From Hibiscus mutabilis (lineage: Eukaryota > Streptophyta > Magnoliopsida > Malvales > Malvaceae): a DNA stretch of 64,000 nucleotides. Both the position numbers and the translations under genes were made by a program. Position 1 is the stretch's first letter, and every line of letters begins with the position of its first letter. The DNA lies in the NCBI GenBank assembly GCA_019671005.1, contig CM033718.1:31512508-31576507 (forward strand), written 5' to 3'. Below the pieces are notes generated by a model. The model searched no databases. It was not told where the DNA came from and saw only the letters and a list, made by a program, of their open reading frames with translations. Below are positions 11,467 through 22,868 of the stretch, piece by piece.

Positions 11467-11742
11467 TGTGAAATAGGCCCACCTTATGTAAAGAACCTTG
11501 TTCTAATGCAAGTTTCCTTTTAAAAGTTATACTAATATCAACATCTTTTGTGTAAAATATGTTGTGGTACTAATATAATATGTTTTTTGCATGTACATCA
11601 TATTTTCTTATTTTCATTCGCATCATACTACATCATTTTCACTACGATTTTAATTTTTTAAAGAATTATTATCGCAGTAATTTTGGGACGTACAAAACCA
11701 TAGATTCAGCACCCTTACCTCACCAGAAGCAAAGCTAAAGGC
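11467..11742 (+). other. Spacer between ORF1 and gag of element D
   Basis: AT-rich non-coding DNA with no repeats or reading frame of note. The last 40 bases may be coding for gag upstream of the chosen ATG, because the frame into 11743 reads LTRSKAKGM, a sequence similar to the N-terminus of related gags. Confidence 0.5.
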
Positions 11743-12962
11743 ATGGAAGAGAGATTGGAAAAAGTTGAGAAAGCATGTGAAGACATCAAGAAGGATATTG
11801 AGAACAAGTTAGAGAAAACATAGCAGGAGACTCGTGCCCATATTTCATAGTCACAAGAAGATTTGTTAGCAAAGATAGCTGAGATGTTGGCTGGAAAGGA
11901 TTCTGAAAAAAAAAGAAGAAATGGGTGGTTATAAATCCCAGTGCACTAATAGAAGACTCGGGTAATCCTCTCAGCAAGACCCACCCTCTAGTAGAGACTT
12001 CCATAGCAAAGCCACAGTTTGGTCAAGCCGACTCTTCCCTATGAGGATGAGTGGTAGTTTAGGATGACCCTACCGAATACCTTGTTCCAGATTTCAATAA
12101 AATCGACAAACTAAAGGTCGAGCTACCTAAACAATTCAAGGATCGACGAAAACAATTGGAAGACAAATTCAATGCTATAGAAAATGTTGACCAAGTTCTA
12201 GGAGTGGATGCAAGAGAGTTAAGTTTCTGATTTGGTGCTACCTACGAAGTTCAAGATGCCTGATTTCGAAAAGTATAATGGGACTACTTGTCCCGAAGCT
12301 CACATTACAATGTTCGCCAAGAGAATGACGTGGTACATTGACAATGCCCCTCTTTCAATTTATTGCTTTCAAGATAGTCTGACGGGATCCACAACAATAT
12401 TGTACAACTAGTTGAGTTGTGCCAAAATTAACTCTTGGAAAGATCTAGCGAAGGCATTCGTTAAAAAATATAACCATGTTATCGATATAACTCCTAATCG
12501 GGTTACATTGCAACACATGGAAAAGAAAACTTACGAGAGTTTCAGGCAATATGCACAACGATAGAGAGATGTAGCAGTCCAAGTGCAGTCGCTGCTGTTA
12601 GAAAATGAGATAGTTATGCTTTTCATTGGTACACTAAAGAAACCATTCCTTGACCGTATGATAGGAGGTGATACGAAAGACTTCTCTGACTTACTAATGA
12701 ATAGACAAATGGTTGCAAAATGCAATCCGAAGTGGAAAGATTGAAGACGAGGAAAACTTAAAGAAACCAAACTATGAAATGAAGGAGGGCGAGGCAAGCA
12801 ATACAGGTGTCTATAATGCCGACTATTCAAAACCGTTGACAGTCGGACAACCCAAAGTTGTGACCTCAAATGCCCAAACTTTCTCGAAGCAAGGATCCAA
12901 TCAGAGAGCAAAGGTGGAAGATATGAAATTTACTCCAATCTCGGTAACATACGGGGAGTTAT
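11743..12962 (+). pseudogene. gag of element D, N-terminal part
   Basis: From the ATG at 11743 the text begins MEERLEKVEKACEDIKKDIE, a short coiled coil usual at the start of Tat gags. The capsid-like domain lies at about 12240-12720 and includes FKMPDFEKYNGTTCPEAH, FQDSLTGS, SWKDLAKAFVKKYNH and the downstream RQYAQR segment (stop just after). The final part (12713-12962) reads toward FTPISVTYGELL, where the Athila composite inserts. Stops and frameshifts are numerous in 11820-12240. The reading frame resumes at 28538 after the 15.6-kb insertion. Confidence 0.8.
12958..12962. repeat. Left 5-bp target-site duplication GTTAT of the Athila composite
   Basis: GTTAT immediately precedes the TGATGAGTG start of the LTR at 12963. 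The same five bases follow the other end at 28533-28537. Five base pairs is the size made by Ty3/gypsy integrases. Keeping only one copy joins the gag frame of D across the insertion. Confidence 0.85.
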
Positions 12963-14326
12963 TGATGAGTGTTCAAAAGTACTATTTTTATAACCCTTTT
13001 TACTCATACCATTGTTAGACTTAGGCTCATTTTAGTTGCATTATTAGGCATTCATACATGTTTTAATGATTTCCAGCACCGTCAAGCTTGATTTCATAAT
13101 TTGGTTGATATTTGTGGAAAAAGGTACTGCTGGTATGTGTTTTTATGTGTACAGGATCTAATTGCCCAAGCAAGTAGGAAATTGCCGAGGCAATTGACGA
13201 CAAGAAGAAGGGAGCTGCCGATTTTGTTGGACAAATCCAATTAATTCGAGTTAATTACGAGGATAAATCCTAGAAGAATTGGAGATCAAAAGGAGATTAA
13301 ATTCCAAGAGTTTTAGGAGGAGTTTTTAGAGGAATAAAAATATAATAATAAAAGAGATATATTTCTTTTACTCTATTTAATTCCAACTTAACTTCCTCCT
13401 CAAGAAAGACTTTGACCTAGCCAACTCCTATAAACAGAAGACCTAGCCGCCTACTTCGAGGGGACAGTTTGACTTGGAGAGAAAACTAGGGTTGTTCGAC
13501 ATCTTCTTTTTCATTCTTCTTATTCCATTCGATTCATGGCTGGCAGTTTTTCCTTTGTATATCTTTCGAACCCAGCCATGAATTGATGTAAATTGGTTTG
13601 GGTTATTGTGTTTATGGTTGTGAGAACGATTGGATTTGTTTAGGTATTTGAGTTTGCAATTCTAATTCAAAGTTTGTTCATTCTTGGTTCTTAATTTTAC
13701 GAGTGAATTGGGGGAAGATCTCTTGATTTTATCCATTTATCTAATATCGGGAGAGTTAGATTCAAGAAACGAATAAGCATGGTCTTTATTCAATCAATCG
13801 GTGGTGAAGATTAATTCGACTTAGGGATAAGTTGCGAACTTCAACGGCTAAAAGGAGCGCAAGATCTGTTGTTGTCCACCCTTGGTTCACACAGGGATGT
13901 ATTATCAAGGCATGCACAATTAATAGTGTTTTGAGTTAGGGATAACGAGAAACCATTGATGAACACTTCACCGAACTTTAAAGGTTATCGCCCAATTGCC
14001 CAGGCAATCTAGCTGGATTCAATTGATGAGCGATTGAGCTACTCCAGCACTCAATTACCACGATGGTCCATTCAACTATCACTCCACGACTCATAATAAC
14101 CCGGCCTACTCTCTTAAATCGATCACTCCTTTCTATGTTCTTTATTTTGTTTAGTTTATTTTACTTAATATTCATCTCTATCAATCTATTTCTTTTCAAC
14201 GTAGTAACTTAAGCAAAGTGGCCCAAACCAATTCCTGTGGAGATGATACTCGATACTTATCATATCACTTTATTACTTGCGACGTGTATACTTGCACCGT
14301 TTGCGTTGCACTAAAAATACGCAACA
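12963..14326 (+). repeat. 5' LTR of element A
   Basis: Starts TGATGAGTGTTCAAAAGTAC and ends ACGCAACA, followed after six bases by the primer-binding site. Length 1,364 bp. It aligns by eye along its whole length with the inverted LTRs 20696-22053 and 25405-26825. It contains the GAGTATCATCTCCAC-like block near its 3' end and the dyads TTGCCGAGGCAA (13182) and TTGCCCAGGCAA (13996). The sequence CTATAAACAGAAG near 13430 is a candidate TATA box. Confidence 0.9.
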
Positions 14327-14332
14327 AGTTTT

Positions 14333-14345
14333 TGGCGCCGTTGCC
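14333..14345 (+). other. Primer-binding site of element A (tRNA-Asp type)
   Basis: TGGCGCCGTTGCC lies six bases after the LTR end. This is complementary to the 3' end of a plant tRNA-Asp and is the usual primer of Athila elements (family knowledge). Bases after the GCC diverge from the canonical site (AAGG instead of GGGG). Confidence 0.85.
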
Positions 14346-14461
14346 AAGGATTGGCAAGAGCGACTTTGTTTTTAATTTCTTGCACCTTTATTTTTTTATT
14401 TTTGTTTTATTTCTAATCGGTTTTCAAGGGACTTACAACTTTGGCTTTGCATCTATCTGTG

Positions 14462-16379
14462 ACCAGGGCTAGACCAACATCACAAGACTACCCACTTGAA
14501 CCCGAGATAGAACAAGTTCTTCATAGAAGAAGACGAGAACAACGAGCAGCAATGGCAGAACAACTTGATAAACCAGTCGGCAATCTGAATGCCAATGGTA
14601 ACCATAACGTCATAGTAAGAGGATGAAGAGATCAAATCGTACAACCTGTTCGTAATAGACCCATTCGAGACTACTTAGAGGAAGATCTCAATTGTCTTAA
14701 TCCAAGAGTTGTCGCACCTGAGATAGAAGCTGTCCACTTTGAATTAAAACCTGTGATGTTCAACATGATCAACACAATTGGTTAATTTGGTGGCTCGACA
14801 ACTGAAGATGTCATACAACATCTCAAATCATTCCTTGAGATTTGCAATTCATTCAAGCTACAAGGATTCCATGAAGATATCCTAAGGCTAAATTTATTTC
14901 CCTATTCACTAAGGGATAGGGCAAAGGCTGAATAGTATTCCATCCGGATCTACAGGATCTTGGACGGATTTGTGTCATGATTTTATTGTTAGATTTAGTT
15001 CTACAAATATGATTGATTGCATAATGATATTACTTCTTTTAGCAGTCAGATGATGAATCCATGTATGAGGCTTGGGAGCGATACAGAGAGCTTTTACATA
15101 AATGTCCCATGCACGGATTCCCATTGTGGACACAAGTGATGATGTTCTACAACTCAGTGAACACGCCGACAAGGATGATGCTAGATGCCTTGGAAAATGG
15201 CATACTCATCGACAAGTCACTTAAGGAAGCGATAGAGATTTTGAACAGTCTTGCGAAGAATGATTATCAGTTCCCAACCACTCGAAGGGGAATAGTCAGA
15301 CTCAATACCACGATAAATGAGCTTGATTCATCAGGATATATTTTTGCGCAATTGGCCGCTTTAACCAATATGGTTAAGAACATGCAGCGACCTAGCAACA
15401 CACAGGAGATCAAGGTAGTAGATTCAATTTGTGATTTATGTAATGGTAACCATGATTCTTTTGAGTGTCTACAAAACCCAGAATCTAGCTTTTACGTTGG
15501 AAACTACAACCGGAACAACAATGTGATGTCCAACACTTACAATCCAGCCTGGAAGAAGCACCCCAATTTCTCATGGAGTAATCCCAACAATGCCCTCAAC
15601 CAGAGTAGTCAAAATGCACAAGCAATAGGATTCCAGCAAAACTTGCCACGGTAAAAGAAGCCGCAACAACAGATACCGCAACAACAATCGACACCATCCA
15701 GTTCCTTGGAGAATTTTCTCAAAGCTTTCATGTTAAAAACTAAATCTTATATGGCTGAGAATAGTAATTTCATGAAAAGAATTAATGCCTTTATCAACAG
15801 GACTGAGATGAGATTGCAAAACCAAGAGGCGATCCTAATGTCATTGGAGACACAAGTCGGGCAATTTGCTCAAAACTTGAACACAAGACCAATGGGCGGT
15901 TTACCCAGTGATACAGAAGTCGCAAAAGGAGCAAACCACGAGAAGTGCAAAGCAATCACCACTCGGAGTGGTCGACAACTTTAGGAAACCCAAGCTCACT
16001 CAACAGAGAACACTCAACCAAAGGAGCGGCCCCTGTCCAAAAAGATTAGTCCAAAAACAAAACCTCCGCCAAAACTGATGAATTGGAGAATGCCTCGGCA
16101 ACAGCACATACTTCAGCAACTCCTGATGCATCGACAAATCCTTCCATCAAGTTCTAAACCAATAAAAAGATTGAAGGCATCCGACTGCCACAACCATTCC
16201 CACAGAGGTTGAAACGGCAAAAGCAAGAATACCAGTTCAAGAAGTTCCTTGACATCTTGAAGCAAGTCTACATCAACTTTCCATTGGTTGAAGTAATAGA
16301 ACAAATTTCGAACTATGCCTAGTTCCTTAAAGACATCGTATCTAAGAGGACTAGGCTAGGGGAATTTGAAACAGTTGCT
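14462..16379 (+). pseudogene. gag and gag-protease linker of element A (broken)
   Basis: The N-terminus is probably near 14462-14551 (ARPTSQDYPLEPEIEQVL, then MAEQLDKPVG). The capsid-like region reads SFLEICNSFKLQGFHEDILR and, after a frameshift near 14930-15060, YEAWERYRELLHKCPMHGFP. A zinc knuckle CDLCNGNHDSFEC (C-x2-C-x3-H-x4-C) is at about 15430-15470, followed by an Asn-rich stretch and, at 15706-15984, TRPMGGLPSDTEVA and KCKAITTRSGR. The rest to 16379 is the linker to protease, with stops at 15652, 15982 and others. The same layout occurs on the minus strand in F, but A shares a different LTR family variant. Confidence 0.85.
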
Positions 16380-17032
16380 ATGACAGAAGAATGCATGGCC
16401 ATGCTACATAATCGCATACCACCCAAGCTTAAAAATCCTGACAGTTTCACAATACCATGCTCAATCGAAAACCACTATGTCGGGAAAACATTGTGCGATC
16501 TTGGAGCAAGCATAAATTTGTGCCCAAGTCAATTTTCTAGAAATTGGGAATCGAGAAAGCAAGACCTACAATAGTTATGCTAGAGCTTGCTGACAGATCC
16601 TATGTGCATCTAGAGGGAAAAATCGAGGATATACTGGTAAGAGTTGATAAATTTATTTTTCCCGCTAATTTTATTTTTTTGGATTGTGAAGCAGATGAGT
16701 TCGCACCTATTATCCTTGGGAGACCCTTCCTAGCTACAGAAAGAACATTGATTGATGTCGAAAAGAGAGAACTCGCAATGAGGGTGAACGACCAGGAAGT
16801 CAAGCTGAAAGTGTTTCAAACCCTAAAATATGCCGACGATCCAGAAGAATGCCAATTCATCCACGCCACAACCGAATTCGATTTTGATGTGAAAGAGAAC
16901 TGCCTCGGCAATTTCATTGTCAAACAAGAAGAACTTGAAGAGTTCAAGGAGCCGATCGATGGCGATCTGAACAACGAAGAATAAGAATAAGCAAATTGGA
17001 TAGTAAATCGACCAGGTACACACTTCGAACCA
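16380..17032 (+). pseudogene. Aspartic protease of element A
   Basis: The active site is CDLGASINLCPSQF near 16496-16540, the Athila version of the retropepsin motif. A frameshift at about 16545-16560 joins this to the 146-codon block 16544-16984, which includes LADRSYVHLEGKIEDILVRV and the ILGRPFL motif that closes the retropepsin fold. A TAA at 16982 separates it from RT; related elements read through as one polyprotein. It would process Gag-Pol. Confidence 0.85.
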
Positions 17033-18114
17033 TTGGATTACACAGGTAAGGAAGGTAAACTCGAGAAACCCTCAATTGAACAACTTCCCATTCTTGAGTT
17101 GAAACCATTGCCAAGGCAATTAAAATATGCTTACTTAGGAATCAATAATACATTGCCCGTAATTATTTCTTCTAAGTTGCAGCCTGAACAGGAGAAGTTG
17201 ATTGATATGTTGATGCTGCACAAAAAGGCAATAGGATGGACCATCGCAGACTTGACAGGAATTAGCCTCGCAATGTGTATGCACAAAATTCTATTGGAGG
17301 ATGATAACAAACTAACAATTGAGGCACAAAGGAGGCTTAACCCTGCTATGAAGGAAGTCGTGAGGAAGGAAATCATCAAATGGCTTGATGCCAGTATCAT
17401 ATATCATATCTTCGATAGTACATGGGTAAGCCCGATACAATGTGTACCGAGAAAGGGAGGTATAACCGTGGTAAGCAATGAAAGGAATAAACTAATCCAA
17501 ACTAGGACTGTGATCGGTTGGAGGGTTTGTATGGATTACCTCAAGTTAAATAAAGCTACTAGGAAAGATCACTTTCCTTTGCCATTTATTAACCAAATGC
17601 TTGACCGACTTTCAGGTAAATCTTTTTACTATTTCCTTGATGGCTACTCAGGTTATAACCAAATTGCCATAGCACCGGATGATTAGGCAAAGACCACTTT
17701 CACATGCTCGTATGGTACATATGCTTTCCGAAGGATGCCATTTGGATTATACAATGCTCCGGTAACTTTTCCAGAGATGTAAGATGGCAATTTTCTTCAA
17801 CATGGTGGAAGATTTCCTAGAAATCTTCATGGACGATTTTTTGGTATTCGGAGACAACTTCGACAATTGCCTCAACAATTTGGAGAATGTGCTAACAAGA
17901 TGTGAAGAATCCGATCTAGTTCTCAAATGGGAGAAGTGCCACTTTATGGTAGGTGAAGGTATAGTGCTCGGTCGCAAGATCTCATCCAAAGGAATTGAAG
18001 TCGATAGAGCCAAGGTGGAAGTGATCAAAAAATTGCCACCACCAAATTCGGTCAAAAGAATTCAAAAGTTTTTACAGAAGGTTTATTTATAATTTTTCTA
18101 AAATTTCTAAATCT
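17033..18114 (+). pseudogene. Reverse transcriptase of element A
   Basis: Coding text runs LELKPLPRQLKYAYLG, STWVSPIQCVPRKGGITVV, WRVCMDYLKLNKATRKDHFP and FLDGYSGYNQIAIAPDD, then a TAG at 17685. The palm continues TFTCSYGTYAFRRMPFGL, and after a frameshift near 17780 the catalytic FMDDFLVFG appears, followed by KCHFMVGEGIVLGRKIS. The catalytic aspartates are intact but at least one stop and one frameshift prevent translation. The 17108-17119 dyad TTGCCAAGGCAA lies in coding sequence. Confidence 0.9.
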
Positions 18115-18666
18115 TTGTGTAACTTGCTTGAACAAGACAAAGCTTTTACTTTTAATGATTCATGCGTCCAAGCATTCGAAACCTTGAAAAAGCAACTTGC
18201 CTCGGCACCTATTGTTGTTCCGTCCGACTGGACCTTACCTTTTGAACTCATGTGCGACACAAGTGATTTCGCAGAAGGAGGCAGTTTAGGGCAGCACACA
18301 GGTAAGACTTTTCATGTGATTTACTATGCTAGTAAAACTCTAAATGGTGCACAATCAAATTACACCACGATGGAGAAAGAATTACTAGTAGTAGTTTTCG
18401 CATTTGATAAGTTTCATTCCTACTTGATTGGTACTAAGGTAATCGTTTATATTGATCACTCAGCAATTAAGTACCTATTTACTAAGAAAGACGCCAAACC
18501 TCGTTTAATTCGTTGGATTTTACTTTTACAAGAGTTTGACATCAAAATTAGGGACAGTAAAGGAATAGAGAACCAAGTTGTCGATCACTTATCAAGGTTG
18601 GGAAAAGCGATGAAGATCCTGACTCTTTGGAGATCCATGACACATTCCCAGATGAGCAGTTGTTAG
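18115..18666 (+). pseudogene. RNase H of element A
   Basis: A 183-codon open block. It has FELMCDTSDFAEGGSLGQ, where the first Asp of the active site is kept, YTTMEKELLVVVFAFDKF with the second acidic residue, VIVYIDHSAIKYLFTKKD with the third, and IENQVVDHLSRLG at its end with the fourth position. It is the RT-linked RNase H of Ty3/gypsy elements. This domain is undamaged except for the junction upstream at 18090. Confidence 0.85.
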
Positions 18667-19954
18667 TTGCCTCGGTAACTCCCTGGTACGTCGATTTGGT
18701 TAACTTCTTGGTTAGTGGTATTTTGCCTTATAACCTTACTCACCAAGGAAAGAAGCGGTTCTGACATGATGCTAAGCATTATTATTGGGACGAGCCTCTT
18801 TTGTTTAAACAATGTGCAAATCAGGTGATAAGATGATGTGTTCCCGAGGAGGAGCAAGACAATGTACTTCGACAATGTCATTCTTCACCCTATGGAGGTC
18901 ATTTTGGAGGAACTCGTACGCGGCCAAAGTCTTACAATCCAGTTTGTATTGGCCCACTCTTTACAAAGATGCTCAAGAATTCTACAAAAGGTGTGATCGA
19001 TGTCAGCGAACAGGGAATATTTCTAGGCGACACGAGATGCCACTGTAGAATATCCTTGAGGTCAACTTGTTTGACGTATGGGGGATAGATTTCATGGGAG
19101 CCTTCCCATCCTTATTCAGCAATTTGTATATCCTACTTGTCGTAGCTATGTGTCTAAATGGGTAAAGGCAGCTGCAGTTCCCAACAATGATTCAAAGACT
19201 ATACAGAAAAACATATTCACACGATTTGGGACATCGAGGGCAATTATCAGTGATGGAGGCACACACTTCGATAATAGGCTAATTTCCAAGATGTTGGAGT
19301 GATTTGGAGTGACACACAAAATTACCACAGCATATCATCCATAAACAAACGGGCAAGCCGAAATTTCCAATTGTGAATTGAAAGTTATCCTTGAAAAAGT
19401 TGTCAATCCTTCTCGAAAGGATTGGTCTGCAAGAATTGATGAAGCACTATGGGCCTATCGAATAGCATTCAAGATGCCTTTAGGCATGTCGCCTTATATA
19501 CTTGTCTACGGCAAGACTTGCCACCTTCTGGTAGAGATTGAACACAAGGCATATTAGGCAATCAAAACTGTGAACATGGATTGGGAAAGTGCCGAACAAA
19601 AACACCTATTGGACCTTAATGAAATAGAGGAGTTTCGTGCCTTAGCTTACAACAATGCAAGAATCTACAAAGAGAAAACTGAGCATTGGCATGACAAGAA
19701 GCTATTGCCACAACAATTTTTTCCCAAGCAATTAGTACTTATCTTTAATTCTCGGTTAAAACTCTATCTGGAAAATTGAGATCGATATGGTCCATGCCGT
19801 TCGAAATAGTCAAACCCTTATCCCATAGTGTTGTGATAATCAAGTCCACCATTGACGGATATGAATTCAAAGTTAACGGATAAAGATTAAAGTACTATGT
19901 CGGCACCCATGTTGAGCGCGACAAAGAAGTGGTCACTTTAGGAGATGCATAAAT
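18667..19954 (+). pseudogene. Integrase of element A (broken)
   Basis: The zinc-binding region is spread over frames at 18790-19040 (FFTLWRSFWRN is out of frame; FYKRCDRCQRTGNISRRHE carries the cysteine pair). The core shows VKAAAVPNNDSK, IISDGGTHF with the second acidic residue, and after stops NGQAEISNCELK with the glutamate. The C-terminal block 19570-19779 has LDLNEIEEFRALAYNNARIY and KTEHWHDKKLLPQQF, then a stop at 19777 and degraded GPY/F text. Several stops, including one in the ITTAYHP region at 19342, rule out function. Confidence 0.8.
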
Positions 19955-20294
19955 ATGCTCTCCTTTAGTAATATTTTTATTATTTCTCATTTTTATTCGG
20001 ACAATTTTTTTATTATTTTTGATTTTAGGATTCTTTTATTTTTGTTTTGTTTCCAACCACAACCACAAGATCACTCATGGCCAAAAACATCAAAACAATC
20101 CATTGCACCCGAAGATGCCTCGGCAATTGTCGCACATGTTAAAGAGACCGATAAAGAAAGTGAAGCACGCGATGAAGTTGAAAAGGATCCAGCCACACCT
20201 CCAGCCACCCGCATCCAACCACCGTGCTCCAAAAAAAATCAAGCAAATGGCCCGAAAGAAACTCATCATTCAAGGTGATGACCTTTCCAACTAA
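19955..20294 (+). pseudogene. Remnant of ORF3 C-terminus in element A
   Basis: The last residues KKLIIQGDDLSN are identical to the end of the minus-strand ORF3 piece in B (23426-22869), so this is the C-terminal tail of the same protein. The rest of ORF3 is missing: integrase text ends near 19950 and only about 110 codons follow. Two overlapping frames share the text, implying a frameshift. A Ser/Pro/Gln-rich, low-complexity sequence fits the C-terminal region of Athila ORF3. Confidence 0.65.
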
Positions 20295-20648
20295 CCCATT
20301 TGCATTTTAGTTCATTTTTTTTTACTTTTTTATAATTGCATGCATTGACGACAATGCTTCTCTCGAGTTTGGGGGTGTTTGTTTCTAGTTAGTTTCATGA
20401 TTAGTTGCATTCATCTTTAGTAATCGCATATAGGTTGCATATGTTACTTGCCATGCCTTTGATTGGATTTAATTGCTTTAACTTGTTGAATATCCAATGA
20501 TGAATTTTTGTCACTGCATTTAATTGAAAGAACCTTTAAATTTTAGGATTGCACAAAAAAAACTTAGAATTTTACTATGATTCTAAATATTATGAACAAG
20601 GTTGTGGCTTATTGATTGAAAGAAACTTAGTGAACTCAGGTTGCTTAA
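20295..20648 (+). other. 3' non-coding tail of element A, cut before the polypurine tract
   Basis: This stretch matches the reverse complement of 22530-22868 in B and 27240-27440 in C nearly base for base by eye (for example TCTCGAGTTTGGGGGTGTTTG at 20361 and GATGAATTTTTGTCAC). In B and C the tail goes on for about 500 bp more to a polypurine tract and LTR. In A it stops at about 20648, where it meets inverted LTR-side sequence, so A has no 3' LTR of its own. Confidence 0.8.
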
Positions 20649-20695
20649 AAGCAACTAACACCAATTGCCAATCCCTGACAACGGTGCCAAAAACT
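20649..20695 (-). other. Inversion junction and primer-binding site next to LTR1
   Basis: On the minus strand, just outside LTR1, the text reads AGTTT then TGGCACCGTTGTCAGGGA, a slightly mutated tRNA-Asp-type primer site (plus 20672-20689), followed by TTGGCAATTGGTGTTAGTTG. The same leader follows LTR2 at 25370-25404. At about 20648 it abuts the plus-strand tail of A. So an Athila leader stub and a tail of the opposite strand are joined head-on. Confidence 0.8.
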
Positions 20696-22053
20696 TGTTG
20701 CGTGTTTTTAGTGCAATGCAAACGGTGCAAGTATACATGTCGCAAGTAATAAAGTGATATGATAAGTATCGAGTATCGTCTCCATAGGGATTGGTTTGGG
20801 CCACTTTGCTTAAGTTGTTGTGTTTAAAAGAAATAGGTTGATAGAGATGAATATCAAGTAAAATAAACTAAACAAAATAAAGAAAATAGAAAGGAGATAT
20901 CGATTTAAGAGAGTAGGCCAGGTTATCGTGAGTCGTGGAGTGATAGTTGAATGGACCGTCGTGGTAATTGAGTGCTAGAGTAGCTCAATCGCTCATCAAT
21001 GGAATCCAGTCGGATTGCCTGGGCAATTCTGCGATTGTCTGGGCAATTGGTCGATAACCTTCAAAGTTCGGCAAAGCGTTCTTCAATGGTTTCTCGTTAT
21101 CCCTAACTTGAAACATTGTTAATTGTGCATGCCTTGATAATACATCCCTGCATGAACCAATGGTGGACAACAACCGATCTTGCGCTCTTTTTAGCCGTTG
21201 AAATTCGCAACTTATCCCTAAGTTGGATTAATCTTCATCATCGATTGAATGAATAAAGACCATGCTCATTCGTTTCTTGAATCTAACTCTCTTGATATTA
21301 GATAAATGGATGAATTCACGAGATCTTCTCCAAATCCACTCGCAAAATTAAGAACCAATAATGAACAAACTTTGAATTAAAATTGCAAACTCAAATACCT
21401 AAATAAATCCAATCATTCTCAAAACCACAAAAACACAATAACCCAAACCAATTTTCATCAATTCATTGTTGGGTTTGAAAGATATACAAAGGAAAAACTT
21501 TCAGTCATGAATCGAATGGAATAAAGAAGAAAGAAAAAGAAGATGTCGAACAGCCCTAGCTTTCTCTCCAAGTCGAGCTCTCCCTTCAAAGTAGGTGGCT
21601 AGGTCTTCTATTTATAGGAGTTGGCTAGGTCAGTCTTTCTTGATGAGGAAGTTAAGTTGGAATTAAATAGAATAAAAGAAATAAATCTATTTTATTATTA
21701 TATTTTTATTCCTCCTAAAACTCTTGGAATTTAATCTCCTTTTGATCTCCAATTATTCTAGGATTTATCCTTGTAATTAACTCGAAATAATTGCATTTAT
21801 CCAACAAAATCGACAGCTCCCTTCTTTTTGTCATCAATTGCCTCGGCAATTTCCTACTTGCTTGGGCAATTAGATCCTGCACACACAAAAACACATAACA
21901 GCAGTACCCTTTCCACAAAAATCAACCAAATTATGAAATCAAGAATGACGGTGAAGGAAATCATTAAAGCATACATGAATGCCTAATAATGCAACTAAAA
22001 TGAGCCTAATGAGTAAAAAGGGTCATAAAAATAGTACTTTTCAACACTCATCA
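20696..22053 (-). repeat. Athila LTR1 (minus strand)
   Basis: Minus-strand start TGATGAGTGTTGAAAAGTAC at 22053 and end ACGCAACA at 20696; 1,358 bp. It is flanked by a polypurine-tract-like GTTTCGGGGTG on the U3 side (22054 upward) and by a primer-binding site on the U5 side (20672-20689), so both sides touch element-internal DNA. It can serve as 3' LTR for B and would be the 5' LTR of a lost element. It contains TTGCCTGGGCAA (21015) and TTGCCTCGGCAA (21838). Confidence 0.9.
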
Positions 22054-22868
22054 CACCCCGAAACTCAAACTATTGCTTGTCCTCAATCAATGCAAAACTA
22101 AAAATTACCTGCCAAGACTTTAATAATCAAAAACATGCTTTAAATTTGCCTTCAAACCTCAAAACCGTGGCACAAAGTATGATCACCTTTTAAATTTTTC
22201 GGATAGTACAAAAATTTCTCTGAACCAAACTATAATGCTTGTGACAATGTGTGTGCGTAGTTGTGTACAAGTTGATTTTCAAGATTCTATGTGAACAATA
22301 GGCTTTTATCAATTTAATTACCAGGGTATTTATTTTTCTTTTTATGAGATCCAATTTTGGGTACCTCTAGTAAAGCAAGCAATTTCTTATTTTAATTTTT
22401 GTTGACTAGAGCCAATTTCGGGCACCTTTAGCGATATCTTTAATGTGCAACTACTAGAGCCGATTTCGGGCACCTCTAGCAAGAAAATAACTTTTAATTT
22501 TCAACTGAAATTTACCCAAATTTTAATTAACCTGAATTCACTAAGCTTCTTTCAATCAACAAGCCACAACCGTGTTCTTAATATTTAGCATCATAGTAAA
22601 ATTCTAAGTTTTTTCATGCTATCCTAAAATTTAAAGGTTCTTTCAATTACGTGTTGTGGTAAAAATTCATCATTGGATATTCAACAAGTTCAAGCAATTA
22701 AATCCAATCAAAGGCATGACAAGTAACATATGCAACCTATATGTTATTACTAAAGATGAATGCAACTAAGAATGAAATTAACTAGAAACAAACACCCTCC
22801 CCAAACTCGAGAGAAGCATTGTCCTCAATGCGTGCAAGTATAAAAATTAAAATTAAAATGCAAATGAG
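22054..22868 (-). other. 3' non-coding tail and polypurine tract of segment B
   Basis: Minus strand: after the ORF3 stop the tail runs to GAGTTTCGGGGTG, which directly precedes LTR1 and serves as the polypurine tract. A motif of about 25 bases with complementary ends (CTAGAG ... CTCTAG) and a centre CCRATTTCGGGCACC is repeated three times (22346-22370, 22406-22430, 22455-22479) at 50-60 bp spacing. Confidence 0.75.

Noticed and set aside
20985..21173. Short frames inside the Athila LTRs
   Set aside because: They recur with indels in the other LTR copies (25694, 27381) and have no conserved reading frame.
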